From positions 2,570,624 to 2,634,623 of the forward strand of contig NZ_LT985747.1 of NCBI RefSeq assembly GCF_900289175.1: DNA of 64,000 nucleotides, written 5' to 3'. Positions 42,899 to 52,845 of this stretch are shown here, one piece after another. The notes below the pieces were generated by a model. That model was given only the letters and a program-made list of their open reading frames with translations. It searched no databases and was not told the origin of the DNA. This DNA comes from Paenibacillus faecalis. GTDB taxonomy: Bacteria; Bacillota; Bacilli; Paenibacillales; Paenibacillaceae. The translations under genes and the position numbers were made by a program. Within the stretch, counting starts at the first letter, position 1, and each line of letters starts with the position of its first letter.

Positions 42899-44204
42899 TC
42901 ATTACCTGCCTTGCTTCTTCAATCAAATGATCCTTGTTGTTAAGAAGAACGCCTGCTGCCGTACGCACAAGCAAATGCCGCAGCACCTCTCCGAGCCACG
43001 GACCGCCCTTACGATTTAATGCCTGCAGCAGCTCATTCCCCGTCACCTTTAGATCCTTTAGGCTTTTAACCTGCATTTCATCTAACCAGGTGCGTGCATG
43101 TTGAACATGAACACTTTTCGTTATACTCTTTTCCTGCTCGGTGCTTTCTATCATCTGCTGCTCAGCAGTCTGTAAAGCCTCTTGCATGGAGAGCCATTGA
43201 TTCGCAATTTCCGGACCATGCTCAAGAACCAGATTGATCCATAACTGACGGTCTGAATCCGGTTCACCTGTGGAATCATGATCCCAGCGTTCCTGTAATT
43301 TAATCAATCCGACAATGCTCTCCCGCCGCTTATTCGAAAATGTCCAATCTCGCAGCAGATGGTCCAGCTGAACGGATGAGATGCCGCATCCGATAAAAAG
43401 CAGTACCCAGCGAAGATCCAGACATGAAGATTGAACGATAGAGATGGCAGCAATAATCTTCGAGTTATGTTGTTTATAAGGAAACGGAACCTTCATTAAA
43501 GCATACAAACCGCTTCGTTTCAGCAGTTCAAGTCCCCTTAACGGGTCAGGACCCGACATCATTTTATCAAGCTCACTTCGAATACGCTCCATGGCGATCC
43601 ATGACAGTGTACTGCGAACGGTCAAGATGCCCTTCCATGTACCCTTTGCGATGGAGAACCCAAACACCGATGCGAAACGAATACAGCGGATCATCCGCAG
43701 TGCATCTTCACGAAAGCGAACCTCGGCATCACCAACACATCGAATCATCCGCAAGTCAATGTCTCTTCTTCCACCAAACGGATCGACCCATGCTCCATCC
43801 ATTCCAAGTGCCATGGCATTCATGGTGAAGTCCCTTCGCTTTAAATCCTCTTCAATGTTGCTAACAAAAACGACCTCTTTAGGTCTTCGATGGTCTTCAT
43901 AACCGCTTTCAACACGGTAGGTGGTTACCTCAAAGGCCTGTCCATTTTCAATGATGGTCACGGTCCCATGCTTAATTCCAGTAGGAACCACATGGGGGAA
44001 GAGATTACTTGTCATTTCAGGAAGAGCAGAGGTCGTAATATCCATATCACTTACCTTCCGCCCCATATATTCATCCCGGACGCAGCCCCCGACCCAATAA
44101 GCCTCATACCCGTGATCAAGCAGCGTACGAATCACAGTAGCACTGCCGGCTGCCATGTCGGGGTCTGCGTACTGCCATACAAAACCTTGATGCTGTTCTG
44201 CCAT
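42882..44204 (-). CDS. cca: CCA tRNA nucleotidyltransferase
   Basis: The 440-residue class II enzyme adds or repairs the 3' CCA of tRNA. It has GGCVRDEYMGRKVSDMDITT (nucleotidyltransferase core with the metal-binding Asp pair, shown in part), RRDFTMNAMALG, REDALRMIRCIRF and a helical C-terminal domain. The start at 44204 follows GGGAG. The frame upstream to 44258 overlaps bshA and lacks a better ribosome site. Confidence 0.94.
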   Translation of the reverse strand: MAEQHQGFVWQYADPDMAAGSATVIRTLLDHGYEAYWVGGCVRDEYMGRKVSDMDITTSALPEMTSNLFPHVVPTGIKHGTVTIIENGQAFEVTTYRVESGYEDHRRPKEVVFVSNIEEDLKRRDFTMNAMALGMDGAWVDPFGGRRDIDLRMIRCVGDAEVRFREDALRMIRCIRFASVFGFSIAKGTWKGILTVRSTLSWIAMERIRSELDKMMSGPDPLRGLELLKRSGLYALMKVPFPYKQHNSKIIAAISIVQSSCLDLRWVLLFIGCGISSVQLDHLLRDWTFSNKRRESIVGLIKLQERWDHDSTGEPDSDRQLWINLVLEHGPEIANQWLSMQEALQTAEQQMIESTEQEKSITKSVHVQHARTWLDEMQVKSLKDLKVTGNELLQALNRKGGPWLGEVLRHLLVRTAAGVLLNNKDHLIEEARQVMNDEKE

Positions 44205-44248
44205 CAATCTCCCGTTCCTTCTATCCGAAAAATAGACGAGAGGAAGCC

Positions 44249-45415
44249 TTATCCGCAAACCGGATTCAGCTTACTTGCCTCCCGCCCTAAAACTCGGTAA
44301 TAAATTTGTTCATACTTACTGCGTATCCGTTCGTTGCAAAAAAGTGTCCTAGATCGATGAAGGCATGCTTCCCTCAAGTTAGCGTTTAGCTTATCGTCCT
44401 TAAATATGTTAAGGACATATTCAGCCATTGCCCCACTGTCGCCTATAGGAGCAAGAAATCCCGTCTCCCCGTGAGTAACAAGCTCAGGGATACCGCCAGC
44501 AACAGAACCAACGGTAGGAACGCCGCAAGCCATTGCCTCCAGAGCAACAAGCCCGAAGCTTTCCTTCTCCGAAGGAAGCAGCAGAACATCCGCCATGGAG
44601 ATCACATGTGCAATTTCATCCTGCTTTCCGAGGAAATGAACCCGGTCGCTAAGCCCCAGTTCATCGATACGACACTGAGTCTTGGGTAAATCGGGCCCTT
44701 CGCCTACAAGGAGCAGCTTGGATGGGATCTGACGGTTAACCCGATCAAACACATCTACAACATCCCCTACTCGCTTGACCGGCCGAAAATTGGATATATG
44801 CATGATGATCCGTTCGTCAGGGTCTGCAAAATCGCGACGGAGTGATGCTGAATCCCTCGGATAATAAACCCGGTGATCTACAAAATTATATGTTAAGTCG
44901 ATCTCACGACTAATATCCAGCGCTTCCTTCGTTTCACGGATAAGATCCATAGATACAGCGGTCACAGCGTCACTTTCGTTAATGGCAAGTCTAATCAGAT
45001 CTTTCAAAGATTCATCCTGTGCCAGTACGGTAATATCTGTACCATGCAGCGTAGTGACCACCTTTAATTGATCCCCTACCATTTGCTTGGCCAAGAAAGC
45101 ACATACGGCATGAGGAACCGCATAATGAACGTGCAATACGTCCAGCTGCTGCATCTTGACGACTTGAGCCATTTTGGCAGCAAGGGATAGATCATATGGT
45201 GGATATCTAAACACATAATAATCGCTTACTTGAACTTCATGATAAAAAATATTTTTATGGAAGCTTCCCAAGCGAAATGGAATACTGTGCGCTATAAAAT
45301 GCACCTGGTGGCCTTGTTCTGCGAGCAGCTTGCCGAGTTCGGTAGCGACTACGCCCGAGCCGCCCAGAGATGGATAGCAGGTAATGCCTATTTTTAACGG
45401 CTGCTGTGTAGTCAT
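44249..45415 (-). CDS. bshA: Bacillithiol synthesis glycosyltransferase (GlcNAc-malate synthase)
   Basis: The 388-residue GT4-family enzyme makes N-acetylglucosaminyl L-malate from UDP-GlcNAc and malate, the first bacillithiol step. GITCYPSLGGSGVVATELGK, HVHYAVPHAV, NFRPVKRVGDVV and the donor-site LLPSEKESFGLVALEAMACG are typical of BshA. GGAAGGAGG precedes ATG. It is followed by cca and preceded by bshB1, the same order as in B. subtilis. Confidence 0.95.
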   Translation of the reverse strand: MTTQQPLKIGITCYPSLGGSGVVATELGKLLAEQGHQVHFIAHSIPFRLGSFHKNIFYHEVQVSDYYVFRYPPYDLSLAAKMAQVVKMQQLDVLHVHYAVPHAVCAFLAKQMVGDQLKVVTTLHGTDITVLAQDESLKDLIRLAINESDAVTAVSMDLIRETKEALDISREIDLTYNFVDHRVYYPRDSASLRRDFADPDERIIMHISNFRPVKRVGDVVDVFDRVNRQIPSKLLLVGEGPDLPKTQCRIDELGLSDRVHFLGKQDEIAHVISMADVLLLPSEKESFGLVALEAMACGVPTVGSVAGGIPELVTHGETGFLAPIGDSGAMAEYVLNIFKDDKLNANLREACLHRSRTLFCNERIRSKYEQIYYRVLGREASKLNPVCG

Positions 45416-45457
45416 ATATGGCCTCCTTCCGATCGCTTATGTCTAATATTATGCCTC

Positions 45458-46156
45458 CTAAGAGATAAATAGTTGAACAATATGCGGACTTTTGGTCGCA
45501 AATCCCTCCGCATAAGAGATAAGCTTCCGTTGCCCCAGCAGAGCGTCCCTAGCACGCACCCGTTCAATATACCCTTCTGTTAACGGCGTTGAGACAGAAT
45601 GATCATCTGTTTTTGTAAATTGAGACGAATAGCACAGAAGTGCCTCTTCCTTCTTATCATAATCAGCTGAGACATCCACAATCAGATCGACCTTGCCCAG
45701 ATCATTAATGAAATAATAGAACAGCTCGTCCACCTTTACTGGAGGATGCTCTGGCATATAGTGACGAAGCTTTGCATTAAATACCGCTTCTTCAACCAGT
45801 TTGCTGCAAGCTATATGATCGGGGTGACGATCCTCCCAATATGGAGCAAACACGATCGAAGGGGAATATTTTCTGATCTCGGCTGTAATTTTCTCGATAT
45901 TTTCCTTCGTTATAAATAACCCGCGATCAGACAAGCCCAGATTGGTTCGAACCGATAAGCCTAATACCTTAGCGGCTTTGTCCGCTTCCCGCTGTCTCTC
46001 TTCAACCGTACCGTTAGACGACAGCTCCGCTTTGGTTAGGTCACAGATGCCAACCGAAACGCCAGCTGAAGTGTGCTTGTATATCGTGCCTGCCATACCG
46101 ATCTCGGCATCATCCGCATGGGCACCGAAAATAAGGATATCCAGCTTCTTGCTCAT
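45458..46156 (-). CDS. bshB1: Bacillithiol synthesis deacetylase BshB1
   Basis: The 232-residue LmbE/PIG-L-type zinc deacetylase removes the acetyl group from GlcNAc-malate. The zinc motif [10 protein letters not shown], the start SKKLDILIF, and [16 protein letters not shown] with its His are present. It overlaps mgsA by ATGA and lies 42 bases upstream of bshA. With bshA it gives two of the three bacillithiol enzymes. bshC is not here. Confidence 0.94.
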   Translation of the reverse strand: MSKKLDILIFGAHADDAEIGMAGTIYKHTSAGVSVGICDLTKAELSSNGTVEERQREADKAAKVLGLSVRTNLGLSDRGLFITKENIEKITAEIRKYSPSIVFAPYWEDRHPDHIACSKLVEEAVFNAKLRHYMPEHPPVKVDELFYYFINDLGKVDLIVDVSADYDKKEEALLCYSSQFTKTDDHSVSTPLTEGYIERVRARDALLGQRKLISYAEGFATKSPHIVQLFIS

Positions 46157-46572
46157 AGTTCTGTGCCTGGCTTATATTTATGCACCAGCTCTCTCCAGGC
46201 CAGATCACCTCTCTTGAGGGCTTTAACCAGAATTTCGGCCGTGGCGATATTGGTTGCCAGCGGTATTCCTTGAACATCACAAAGACGAAGAAGCGCACTA
46301 ATGTCCGGCTCGTGAGGCTGAGCCATCAGCGGGTCGCGAAGAAAGACGATGAGATCCATTTCGTTTTGAGCAACGAGCGCTCCGATCTGTTGATCTCCGC
46401 CAAGCGGTCCAGAACAAAAACGATGAATATGTAAATCCGTCTGCTCCATAATTCGGGTTCCGGTCGTACCAGTCGAATACAGTTCATGCTCCTTGAAAAC
46501 TTGTTCATAAGCGATGACAAAGTTTACCATTTCCTCTTTTTTGCGGTCATGTGCAATAAATGCAATTTTCAT
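46153..46572 (-). CDS. mgsA: Methylglyoxal synthase
   Basis: The 139-residue enzyme converts dihydroxyacetone phosphate to methylglyoxal. [37 protein letters not shown] (active-site Asp) and FLRDPL are conserved. GAGGAG precedes ATG. It is coupled to bshB1 by ATGA. Pairing a methylglyoxal source with bacillithiol synthesis, which helps detoxify it, is known from B. subtilis. Confidence 0.96.
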   Translation of the reverse strand: MKIAFIAHDRKKEEMVNFVIAYEQVFKEHELYSTGTTGTRIMEQTDLHIHRFCSGPLGGDQQIGALVAQNEMDLIVFLRDPLMAQPHEPDISALLRLCDVQGIPLATNIATAEILVKALKRGDLAWRELVHKYKPGTEL

Positions 46573-46590
46573 GTCGTCTCCTCTTTCTCT

Positions 46591-47394
46591 CTAATCGATG
46601 AAGTGTTCGAAGCCATAAATCAAACCTGTGTAGCCCATTACTTTTTCAACAGCCATCTTGACACCAGGCATATAAGCAGCGCGTTCATAAGAGTCGTGTC
46701 TAATCTTCAGACTCTGTCCATAACCACCAAAGATAACTTCCTGCTGAGCAAAAACACCCGGAAGACGCACGCTATGAATCCGAAATCCATTGTAATAACT
46801 GCCTCTGGCTCCTTCAATCATCTCTTCTTCCTTCGGGTTTCCTTGCCGTATCTCTTCACGGTTGGCTGCAATCATTTCCGCCGTCTTGATCGATGTTCCT
46901 GATGGAGCATCCAGCTTCTGATCTCCATGTGTCTCAATAATTTCTACATGAGGTAAGTATTTAGCCGCCTGAGCAGCAAATTTCATCATCAAAATAGCGC
47001 CAATAGAAAAGTTGGGAGCAATCAAGCCGCCGATATCCCGAGACTGACATTGCTTGTCCAACTCTTCGATTTGTTCGGGCGTAAAACCCGTCGTTCCAAT
47101 AACCGGACGTACCCCGTGTTTAATAGCTAATGAAGTGTTCGTGTAAGCCGATTGTGGCGTTGTAAAATCAACCATGACGTCAGGCTTATGCTCAACGAGA
47201 GCCATTTCCAAATCAGAGGTCACCGTTAATCCACAAGCCGGAAGGGAGACTAACGTGCCCGCATCCGTACCGCTATCATTCAGACTCACAGCAGCCACCA
47301 ACTCCAGTTCAGGGTCCTGCAGTACCATCTTTACGACTTCCTTGCCCATGCGGCCGCCAGCTCCGACGACCGCAACGCGGATAGATTTTGACAT
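46591..47394 (-). CDS. dapB: 4-Hydroxy-tetrahydrodipicolinate reductase
   Basis: The 267-residue NAD(P)H enzyme of lysine/diaminopimelate synthesis has RVAVVGAGGRMGKEVVKM, DFTTPQSA, GTTGFTPEQ and the active-site EIIETHGDQKLDAPSGT. The start is ATG 47394 after GGAGG. The longer frame to 47430 overlaps the upstream TPR gene. DAP is needed for peptidoglycan and spore dipicolinate. Confidence 0.96.
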   Translation of the reverse strand: MSKSIRVAVVGAGGRMGKEVVKMVLQDPELELVAAVSLNDSGTDAGTLVSLPACGLTVTSDLEMALVEHKPDVMVDFTTPQSAYTNTSLAIKHGVRPVIGTTGFTPEQIEELDKQCQSRDIGGLIAPNFSIGAILMMKFAAQAAKYLPHVEIIETHGDQKLDAPSGTSIKTAEMIAANREEIRQGNPKEEEMIEGARGSYYNGFRIHSVRLPGVFAQQEVIFGGYGQSLKIRHDSYERAAYMPGVKMAVEKVMGYTGLIYGFEHFID

Positions 47395-47410
47395 TTTTAC
47401 ATTCCTCCAC

Positions 47411-47953
47411 TCAGTCAGTTGTAGGATCATCGAGCAAGTATGATTTCAATCGTTTTTTCAATTCTTCCATTATATGTTGGAGTCCGCTTTCCTGTGGATA
47501 CAAGCCGATAACCTCTTTTAAAGTGGCGATCGCCAGCGGATGTTCGTTTAGTTCACTGTATACTAAAGCAAGCCAAACGTAAGCTTCTGAATATAGCGGG
47601 TCCATGGATATCGCAGACTTTAAAAGCGATACGGCTTGGTACAGCTCAGAAGGCACAGGCTTGCTCTTTCCTTCAACCATCTTTCTCGCCTGCTGTACAA
47701 GCCTTAAAGCTTTTACATGCTGCAGATGCAGATGATATTCCGGTTTCTCAGGAAGAAGATACACTGCCTTCTCGGCGTGCTGAATGGCCTGTTCCAGCTT
47801 GCCGCTGCGGCCATATGTGATAGAGCAGCGATAATGAACCTCTGCATCCCCTGGATTCGCAGCGATCGCTGCTTCAAACCAACGAAGTGCTTCTTCAAAA
47901 TCATTCTGTAAAATAAAGCGGTAAGCCTTTTGGATATAATCGTCCGGTTTCAC
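47411..47953 (-). CDS. TPR-repeat protein
   Basis: The 180-residue protein is almost all tetratricopeptide repeats: NDFEEALRWFEAAIAANPGDA, GKLEQAIQHAEKAVYLLP, SLLKSAISMDPLYSEAYVWLA and ELNEHPLAIATLKEVIGLYP, in part. GTG start 47953 follows GGGGAGGG. It lies 16 bases upstream of dapB. It is a soluble protein-binding scaffold, and the partner is unknown. Confidence 0.82.
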   Translation of the reverse strand: MKPDDYIQKAYRFILQNDFEEALRWFEAAIAANPGDAEVHYRCSITYGRSGKLEQAIQHAEKAVYLLPEKPEYHLHLQHVKALRLVQQARKMVEGKSKPVPSELYQAVSLLKSAISMDPLYSEAYVWLALVYSELNEHPLAIATLKEVIGLYPQESGLQHIMEELKKRLKSYLLDDPTTD

Positions 47954-48003
47954 TGGCTGTCCCTCCCCGCAGCGGGTTTTGGTACAGCATATGTATTGAA
48001 AGC

Positions 48004-48333
48004 CTAATCCGTGTTTAATTTGGTCCAGCGGTCAGCATCTCTCGTGTTGAATTTATGCATGACCTTGGCATGAGCTTCCGCCAAATCAATCCCGAGCGAA
48101 TTTGCGAAACATATCGTAATAAACAATATATCTCCAAGCTCCATCTCAATCGAATTTTCAGCTTCATCCGACCGTTTAGGCTTTTCTCCAAACTGGTGAT
48201 TTACCTCTCGAGCGAGCTCTCCGACTTCCTCCGACATTCGCGCCATCATGGACAACGGACTGAAATAGCCTTCTTTATATTGTGATATATAACGGTCAAC
48301 TTCACGCTGCATTTCCGCCATTGATTTCTCCAT
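48004..48333 (-). CDS. ypjD: MazG-type nucleotide pyrophosphohydrolase, YpjD-like
   Basis: The 109-residue all-alpha NTP pyrophosphohydrolase has MSEEVGELAREVNH (E-x-x-E metal motif) and MELGDILFITICFANSLG (second E-x-x-D). These hydrolyse non-canonical or excess NTPs. ATG 48333 follows AAAGGGG, and a GTG nine bases upstream is weaker. In B. subtilis ypjD precedes dapB, as here with a TPR gene between. Confidence 0.88.
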   Translation of the reverse strand: MEKSMAEMQREVDRYISQYKEGYFSPLSMMARMSEEVGELAREVNHQFGEKPKRSDEAENSIEMELGDILFITICFANSLGIDLAEAHAKVMHKFNTRDADRWTKLNTD

Positions 48334-48579
48334 ATTTGGCACCCCTTTCCTAATTGAGTATGTCTCGATTATTCATAAAAAAATAACCGGCAACGTTTTA
48401 CAACTATGTTATCGCAAAGCCGAATTGAAAACAAATCTTTTTTAGATGTGCAACAACAGATCATTCATCCTCTTTCATTCAACTTTTGTTTTGAAAAAAG
48501 GTATATCCTTTGCGAAAGAACCGAATCTTAAAGTTAAGTCAATGAATCATTTGAATATACTAGCGAGGGATTCGATTTT

Positions 48580-49458
48580 ATGAAAACATCCAGATTGATG
48601 AACCAGTTTATAAAAAAGGTAATTCCAATTGTTTTAGGTACGGCCATTTATGCGTTTGGCCTGCTCTTTTTCATTATCCCCAACCATCTGATGGAAGGCG
48701 GCGTTACAGGAATTACCGTGCTTTTGAATTATGCATTTCAAATTCCTCCATCCCTGTCTACTTTATTGATCAATATTCCACTGTTCTTGCTTGGGGTGAA
48801 AATTTTAGGCGTTCGCCAATCGTTCTATACCGGACTTGGAATCGTATCGTTAACATTTTTTCTATGGCTTATTGAAAAATTAATCAATCAGGGCTGGATT
48901 GTTCCGTTTCAGACCGAGCAGGATTATATTCTCGTCGCATTGTATGCAGGGGTAACCTTGGGAACCGGTTTAGGGATCGTTTTCCGATTCGGAGGCACGA
49001 CCGGAGGCTCCGATATTATCGCACGGATATTCAACCGTAAATTCGGGTACAGCATGGGGCAGGTTATTTTAGCGCTCGATATTATCATTCTTGGTTTATC
49101 CTTGTTGTTTATTCCACTAGATAAAATCCTATATACGCTTGTTGCTGTATTTATTACTTCCAAAATAATTGATTTCATTCAAGAAGGCGCTTATGCCGCC
49201 AAAGCATTCACAATCATTAGTGACAGAGCTCCGCAAATGGCCGATCGCATCACGCATGAGCTTGAACGCGGAGTCACGCTGATTCCAGCGATTGGAGTTT
49301 ATTCCAAACAGGCTAAACAAATGATCTACTGCGTCGTTTCAAGGCAAGAAATCCGTCAGCTGATTGAAATTGCAAAATCTGTGGACCCGAGTGCCTTCAT
49401 TATTATTAACGATGTTAGCGATGTTCATGGGGAAGGATTCCAAAAGGAACAGGCATAA
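48580..49458 (+). CDS. YitT-family membrane protein, YpjC-like
   Basis: The 292-residue protein has about six membrane helices and FRFGGTTGGSDIIARI (split), typical of the YitT family, followed by a cytoplasmic DUF2179-like domain from about 215. Function is unknown. It is the only gene on the plus strand among its neighbours, and its place matches B. subtilis ypjC. GAGGG precedes ATG. Confidence 0.85.
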   Translation: MKTSRLMNQFIKKVIPIVLGTAIYAFGLLFFIIPNHLMEGGVTGITVLLNYAFQIPPSLSTLLINIPLFLLGVKILGVRQSFYTGLGIVSLTFFLWLIEKLINQGWIVPFQTEQDYILVALYAGVTLGTGLGIVFRFGGTTGGSDIIARIFNRKFGYSMGQVILALDIIILGLSLLFIPLDKILYTLVAVFITSKIIDFIQEGAYAAKAFTIISDRAPQMADRITHELERGVTLIPAIGVYSKQAKQMIYCVVSRQEIRQLIEIAKSVDPSAFIIINDVSDVHGEGFQKEQA

Positions 49459-49492
49459 AAATATATCGTCTTAAAGTTGAACAATAAAAATA

Positions 49493-49570
49493 AGCAGACT
49501 GCTCGTGAAAGAACCCGAATGGTTAATATAACTCAATCGAAAGTTTACTTTCACTTTTAGCAGCCTGCTA
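49493..49570. terminator. Long hairpin between ypjC-like and ypjB-like genes
   Basis: GCAGACTGCT and GTGAAAG pair with CTTTCAC and AGCAGCCTGC across a 36-base loop, with a T-rich tail. It lies between two converging stop codons. Confidence 0.75.
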
Positions 49571-49573
49571 ATT

Positions 49574-50431
49574 TTATAATTTTTTAGGAAATAGCGGATG
49601 AAATTTATTTTTGTGTCCCTTGTACTTGCGATAGGCAGCAAAGGTTAGTGCTGCTAGGATAAAAGCTGGAATTAGCAGTTGACCAAACCATGGCCCCTCT
49701 AACTCATCCAATGAGGCCAAGGCCGGCTCATCTTTTTTCTTGCCAAACAGCATATTGATCATCTCTTCACCTTGTGGCACAATCTCTCTTACCTTTGCCA
49801 GATCAGGCTTGGATACTACCCCTTCAGCATAGGTTAGCCAGGATTCAATCATAGATACGTCTTCGGGCTTACGCTGTATGATCAGGGACGGACGGATCAG
49901 TTCGTAATGATCTTGAAGACTAGCATATGCCTTCTTAACCCCTGCATGATCATTCTTGGCTGCACTTTGTCCCATCATCTGGAGGTCTTCGCGAATCACT
50001 TTATAATATTGAAGCCAAATGCCATCTTCCGGATGGGTAAGACTGTCAACGGCAAGCCGTAGTTTCCCGGCTGACATCATCCATTGCTTCGGCTCCAGCT
50101 TCGCTACAGCGGATCTTTCTTTCATCTCTAATATCGTTTCAGCCAACACGTGAATGCCTTCCACACTGACCAATCCCTGAAAAGAAGAGGACTCGAACAA
50201 ACTCTCAACCCGTCTTAATGACTCATACGCGCCCTGCAAGTTACCTTCTTCAACTAACCTGTACAAGGTTTCTACCTCACGATTTAATGCCTTCGCTTGA
50301 ATGGAGGCAGCCGGAGAAGTCTGATCTTCCGCTCGCTCCGAGCTTCCCCAAACTATGCTTCCATAACCGAGTCCGAACAGTAAGAAAAAAGCGGATATTC
50401 CCGCTGACCATTGAACTAGAATCCGTAACAT
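49574..50431 (-). CDS. ypjB: Sporulation protein YpjB-like
   Basis: The 285-residue protein has an N-terminal signal/anchor (VQWSAGISAFFLLFGLGYG), a helical extracytoplasmic domain and a C-terminal membrane helix (FGQLLIPAFILAALTFAAY) with a Lys-rich tail. Size, topology and the position between ypjA and ypjC fit the YpjB sporulation family. A GGAGGG precedes the ATG. Confidence 0.8.
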   Translation of the reverse strand: MLRILVQWSAGISAFFLLFGLGYGSIVWGSSERAEDQTSPAASIQAKALNREVETLYRLVEEGNLQGAYESLRRVESLFESSSFQGLVSVEGIHVLAETILEMKERSAVAKLEPKQWMMSAGKLRLAVDSLTHPEDGIWLQYYKVIREDLQMMGQSAAKNDHAGVKKAYASLQDHYELIRPSLIIQRKPEDVSMIESWLTYAEGVVSKPDLAKVREIVPQGEEMINMLFGKKKDEPALASLDELEGPWFGQLLIPAFILAALTFAAYRKYKGHKNKFHPLFPKKL

Positions 50432-50494
50432 AGGACATCCCTCCTATCCATAATGTATGGCAGAAGGGAAGACGCTAGAACAACTCGTCTACGC

Positions 50495-51124
50495 TTAAGA
50501 TCTGAAATAAGACCGTTTAACAGCGATCCAGGCCATGAACCCGCTAAAAAAGGTAAGTCCAAACGTGAAAATCTCAACTTTCCCCAGATGATCATACAGT
50601 GGTAACGGCAAGTACGGAAATACACCGAATGTATAATCGATCGTATCGTTAAGAAGCGTCCAGGCTATGGCTACCCCAAGAGCTGACGAGCGGATATGGA
50701 ACAGCTTCACAAAGATTAGAGCTTCAACAGCCATGGCCGTATGCGATGCAATGAGCATCCAATCCTGCCACACCATCTCACTGCCCTGTGAAACCCCTGC
50801 AAAAATAATAGCGACAGCCCATATTCCGTATTTTACGGATGTAACAACAGCCAAGGCTTCAATCAACTGTTGGAACAGTTCTCCCGCTAATTGTTTGGGA
50901 GGGTATAACAGCATAAGCAGTGCCAAGCTGAAAAACAAACTCGCTGTCGGGCTATCTGGCACAAATACAAGCAGCCAAAAGGGCTGCTCCATCATGGTTG
51001 TGTACAGCTGCCCACCATACCAGATATAGCCATAAACCGTACCAAGTGCGTTGCTAATGAATAAAAGCCATATGATCGATCTTTTCGATAAAAATTCCCG
51101 GCTCCATAAATATGTAATAGACAA
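50495..51124 (-). CDS. ypjA: YpjA-like membrane protein (DUF1405)
   Basis: The 209-residue protein has about six to seven membrane helices. YIWYGGQLYTTM, PDSPTASLFF and LNDTIDYTFGVFPYLPL are typical of the DUF1405 family. TTG start 51124 follows GGAGG by seven bases. It lies between the qcr genes and ypjB as in B. subtilis. Function is unknown. Confidence 0.83.
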   Translation of the reverse strand: MSITYLWSREFLSKRSIIWLLFISNALGTVYGYIWYGGQLYTTMMEQPFWLLVFVPDSPTASLFFSLALLMLLYPPKQLAGELFQQLIEALAVVTSVKYGIWAVAIIFAGVSQGSEMVWQDWMLIASHTAMAVEALIFVKLFHIRSSALGVAIAWTLLNDTIDYTFGVFPYLPLPLYDHLGKVEIFTFGLTFFSGFMAWIAVKRSYFRS

Positions 51125-51216
51125 TCTGCGACCTCCTGTTCCACTCTTCCTACATAAAGTTGGCCGAAAACCCTCAGCCTGAGCACAGCCGAGTAAAAAA
51201 ATATGTTTTCTTACAT

Positions 51217-51250
51217 TTTAAAAACCTGACCGTAGGATACGATCAGGTTC
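51217..51250 (-). terminator. Intrinsic terminator after qcrC
   Basis: AACCTGA-TCGTA pairs with TACGG-TCAGGTT with one mismatch and is followed by TTTTAAAA on the minus strand. It lies just past the qcrC stop. Confidence 0.85.
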
Positions 51251-51259
51251 TTCATTATT

Positions 51260-52141
51260 TTACTCTGCAGTTTTCTGACTGGCAAGCCATTCGGCAAGTT
51301 GGTCCAGTTCTTCATCGGTCACACCAGCGGCAGTTGCGTTTTCATACATTGGGGGCATTCCCCCTTTACCGTTCTTGATAATATCAGCGATGGCCGTTTT
51401 ATCATATTTGTCTCCAACACCGAGCAGGGAAGGATTAGTGCCTTGACCGTTTAAATCAGCGGCGTGACATGTGATACATGTTGCTTTTTTATATACTTCC
51501 ATCGCCGGATTATCCTTATCTACGATCGCAACCGTCTCGGATTCAGGCTGCTTTGCGTTGGATGTAGGAAGTCCCTGGGCACGTTTTTCAAGCGCTTCCT
51601 CTTCGCGCTGTATATGCTCCGGCTTTTGCCCTGTCGCCGCCAGCTCTTTCTGGTAAGAAGTCCATGCTGAATTGGTCAAATACACGATAGCGACAATCGA
51701 GAGCAACATTAAAGATGAAGCGATCGGCCGCCTGTAAAAGCGCCGTTCTTTGCCGGTATCGAGGAAAGGGGCCAACAGAAGAGCTCCAAAGGCGACCCCT
51801 GTAACACCGATCGTACCTAGCACGATATAATCACCGGATGCATATGGAAGCTTCAAATATTCATATAAAAACAGAAAGTACCAGTCCGGCATCGGGATAA
51901 CCGTGGCACCCGGATCGGCCGGATAACCAAGCGGCGGAGGCTCTGCAATCGTCAACACCAGAAATCCTACCAGTACGACAACCCCTACCATCCATTCCTT
52001 CAACAAGAAGTTCGGTATAAACGCTTCCGACTTTCCGGGATACGACGTATAGTCGGCAGGTGTGACAAACCCGGTATTTTTGCGTATGCGGGAATCGCCT
52101 ACGTATACTACCTTTTCTTCAGATTTTTGATCGTGTGCCAT
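51260..52141 (-). CDS. qcrC: Menaquinol:cytochrome c reductase, cytochrome c subunit
   Basis: The 293-residue fused subunit has three membrane helices resembling subunit IV of the b6f/bc complex (VVVLVGFLVLTIAEPPPLGYPADPGATVIPMPDWYFLFLYEYLK, in parts). A C-terminal cytochrome c domain carries heme motif CITCH and axial-Met region GGMPPM. It passes electrons from menaquinol to cytochrome c. It is third gene of qcrABC, 17 bases after qcrB. Confidence 0.95.
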   Translation of the reverse strand: MAHDQKSEEKVVYVGDSRIRKNTGFVTPADYTSYPGKSEAFIPNFLLKEWMVGVVVLVGFLVLTIAEPPPLGYPADPGATVIPMPDWYFLFLYEYLKLPYASGDYIVLGTIGVTGVAFGALLLAPFLDTGKERRFYRRPIASSLMLLSIVAIVYLTNSAWTSYQKELAATGQKPEHIQREEEALEKRAQGLPTSNAKQPESETVAIVDKDNPAMEVYKKATCITCHAADLNGQGTNPSLLGVGDKYDKTAIADIIKNGKGGMPPMYENATAAGVTDEELDQLAEWLASQKTAE

Positions 52142-52158
52142 AATTATCCTCCCTTCTC

Positions 52159-52830
52159 TTATAGTGGTCCGGAAATCCCCTGTTTACGGATCATAATAAA
52201 ATGCCCTACCAGCAAGATGAGCAGGATTGCGGGAAGGAAGAACACGTGAATAGCGAAGAAACGAGTTAACGTTTCAGCACCTACGATCGAACCACCCTGC
52301 AGCAGCTCTTTGATAATCGGCCCAATCCAAGGGACGGAATTGGCGATCTCCAACGTAACCTTGGTTGCAAAATAAGATTTGTTATCCCAAGGAAGGAGGT
52401 AGCCGGTTAAACCGAGTCCCAGCATAACAAAGAAAATGAGCATTCCCACAACCCAGTTCATTTCACGAGGTGCTTTATATGAACCGGTAAAGAATACACG
52501 TAGTGTATGTAAGAACATCATGACAATGACCAAACTTGCTCCCCAGTGGTGCATTCCGCGGACAATCTGACCGAATGCTACCTGTGTCTGCAAATATTCT
52601 ACGCTGTTATAAGCATTTATAATGTCCGGTACGTAATACATGGTCAGGAACATCCCTGACAAAATCTGAATGATCGTAATAAAAAACGTCAAGCCGCCGA
52701 AACAATAAACAAATGCGGAGAAATGATGTGCGGGGTTAACGTGCTCGGGAACCTCATGGTCCGCAACGTCTCTCCAAATCGGCGTGATATCAAGACGTTC
52801 GTCAATCCAACTGTAGACATTTTTCAACAT
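52159..52830 (-). CDS. qcrB: Menaquinol:cytochrome c reductase, cytochrome b subunit
   Basis: The 223-residue, cytochrome b6-type four-helix subunit has heme-ligand histidines in VRGMHHWGAS and LHTLRVF plus the C-terminal FAIHVF and VGHF segments. GLTGYLLPWDNKSYFATKV is the typical Qo/Qi region. It lies 15 bases downstream of qcrA and upstream of qcrC. Confidence 0.95.
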   Translation of the reverse strand: MLKNVYSWIDERLDITPIWRDVADHEVPEHVNPAHHFSAFVYCFGGLTFFITIIQILSGMFLTMYYVPDIINAYNSVEYLQTQVAFGQIVRGMHHWGASLVIVMMFLHTLRVFFTGSYKAPREMNWVVGMLIFFVMLGLGLTGYLLPWDNKSYFATKVTLEIANSVPWIGPIIKELLQGGSIVGAETLTRFFAIHVFFLPAILLILLVGHFIMIRKQGISGPL

Positions 52831-52845
52831 CCGAATCTACGCCTC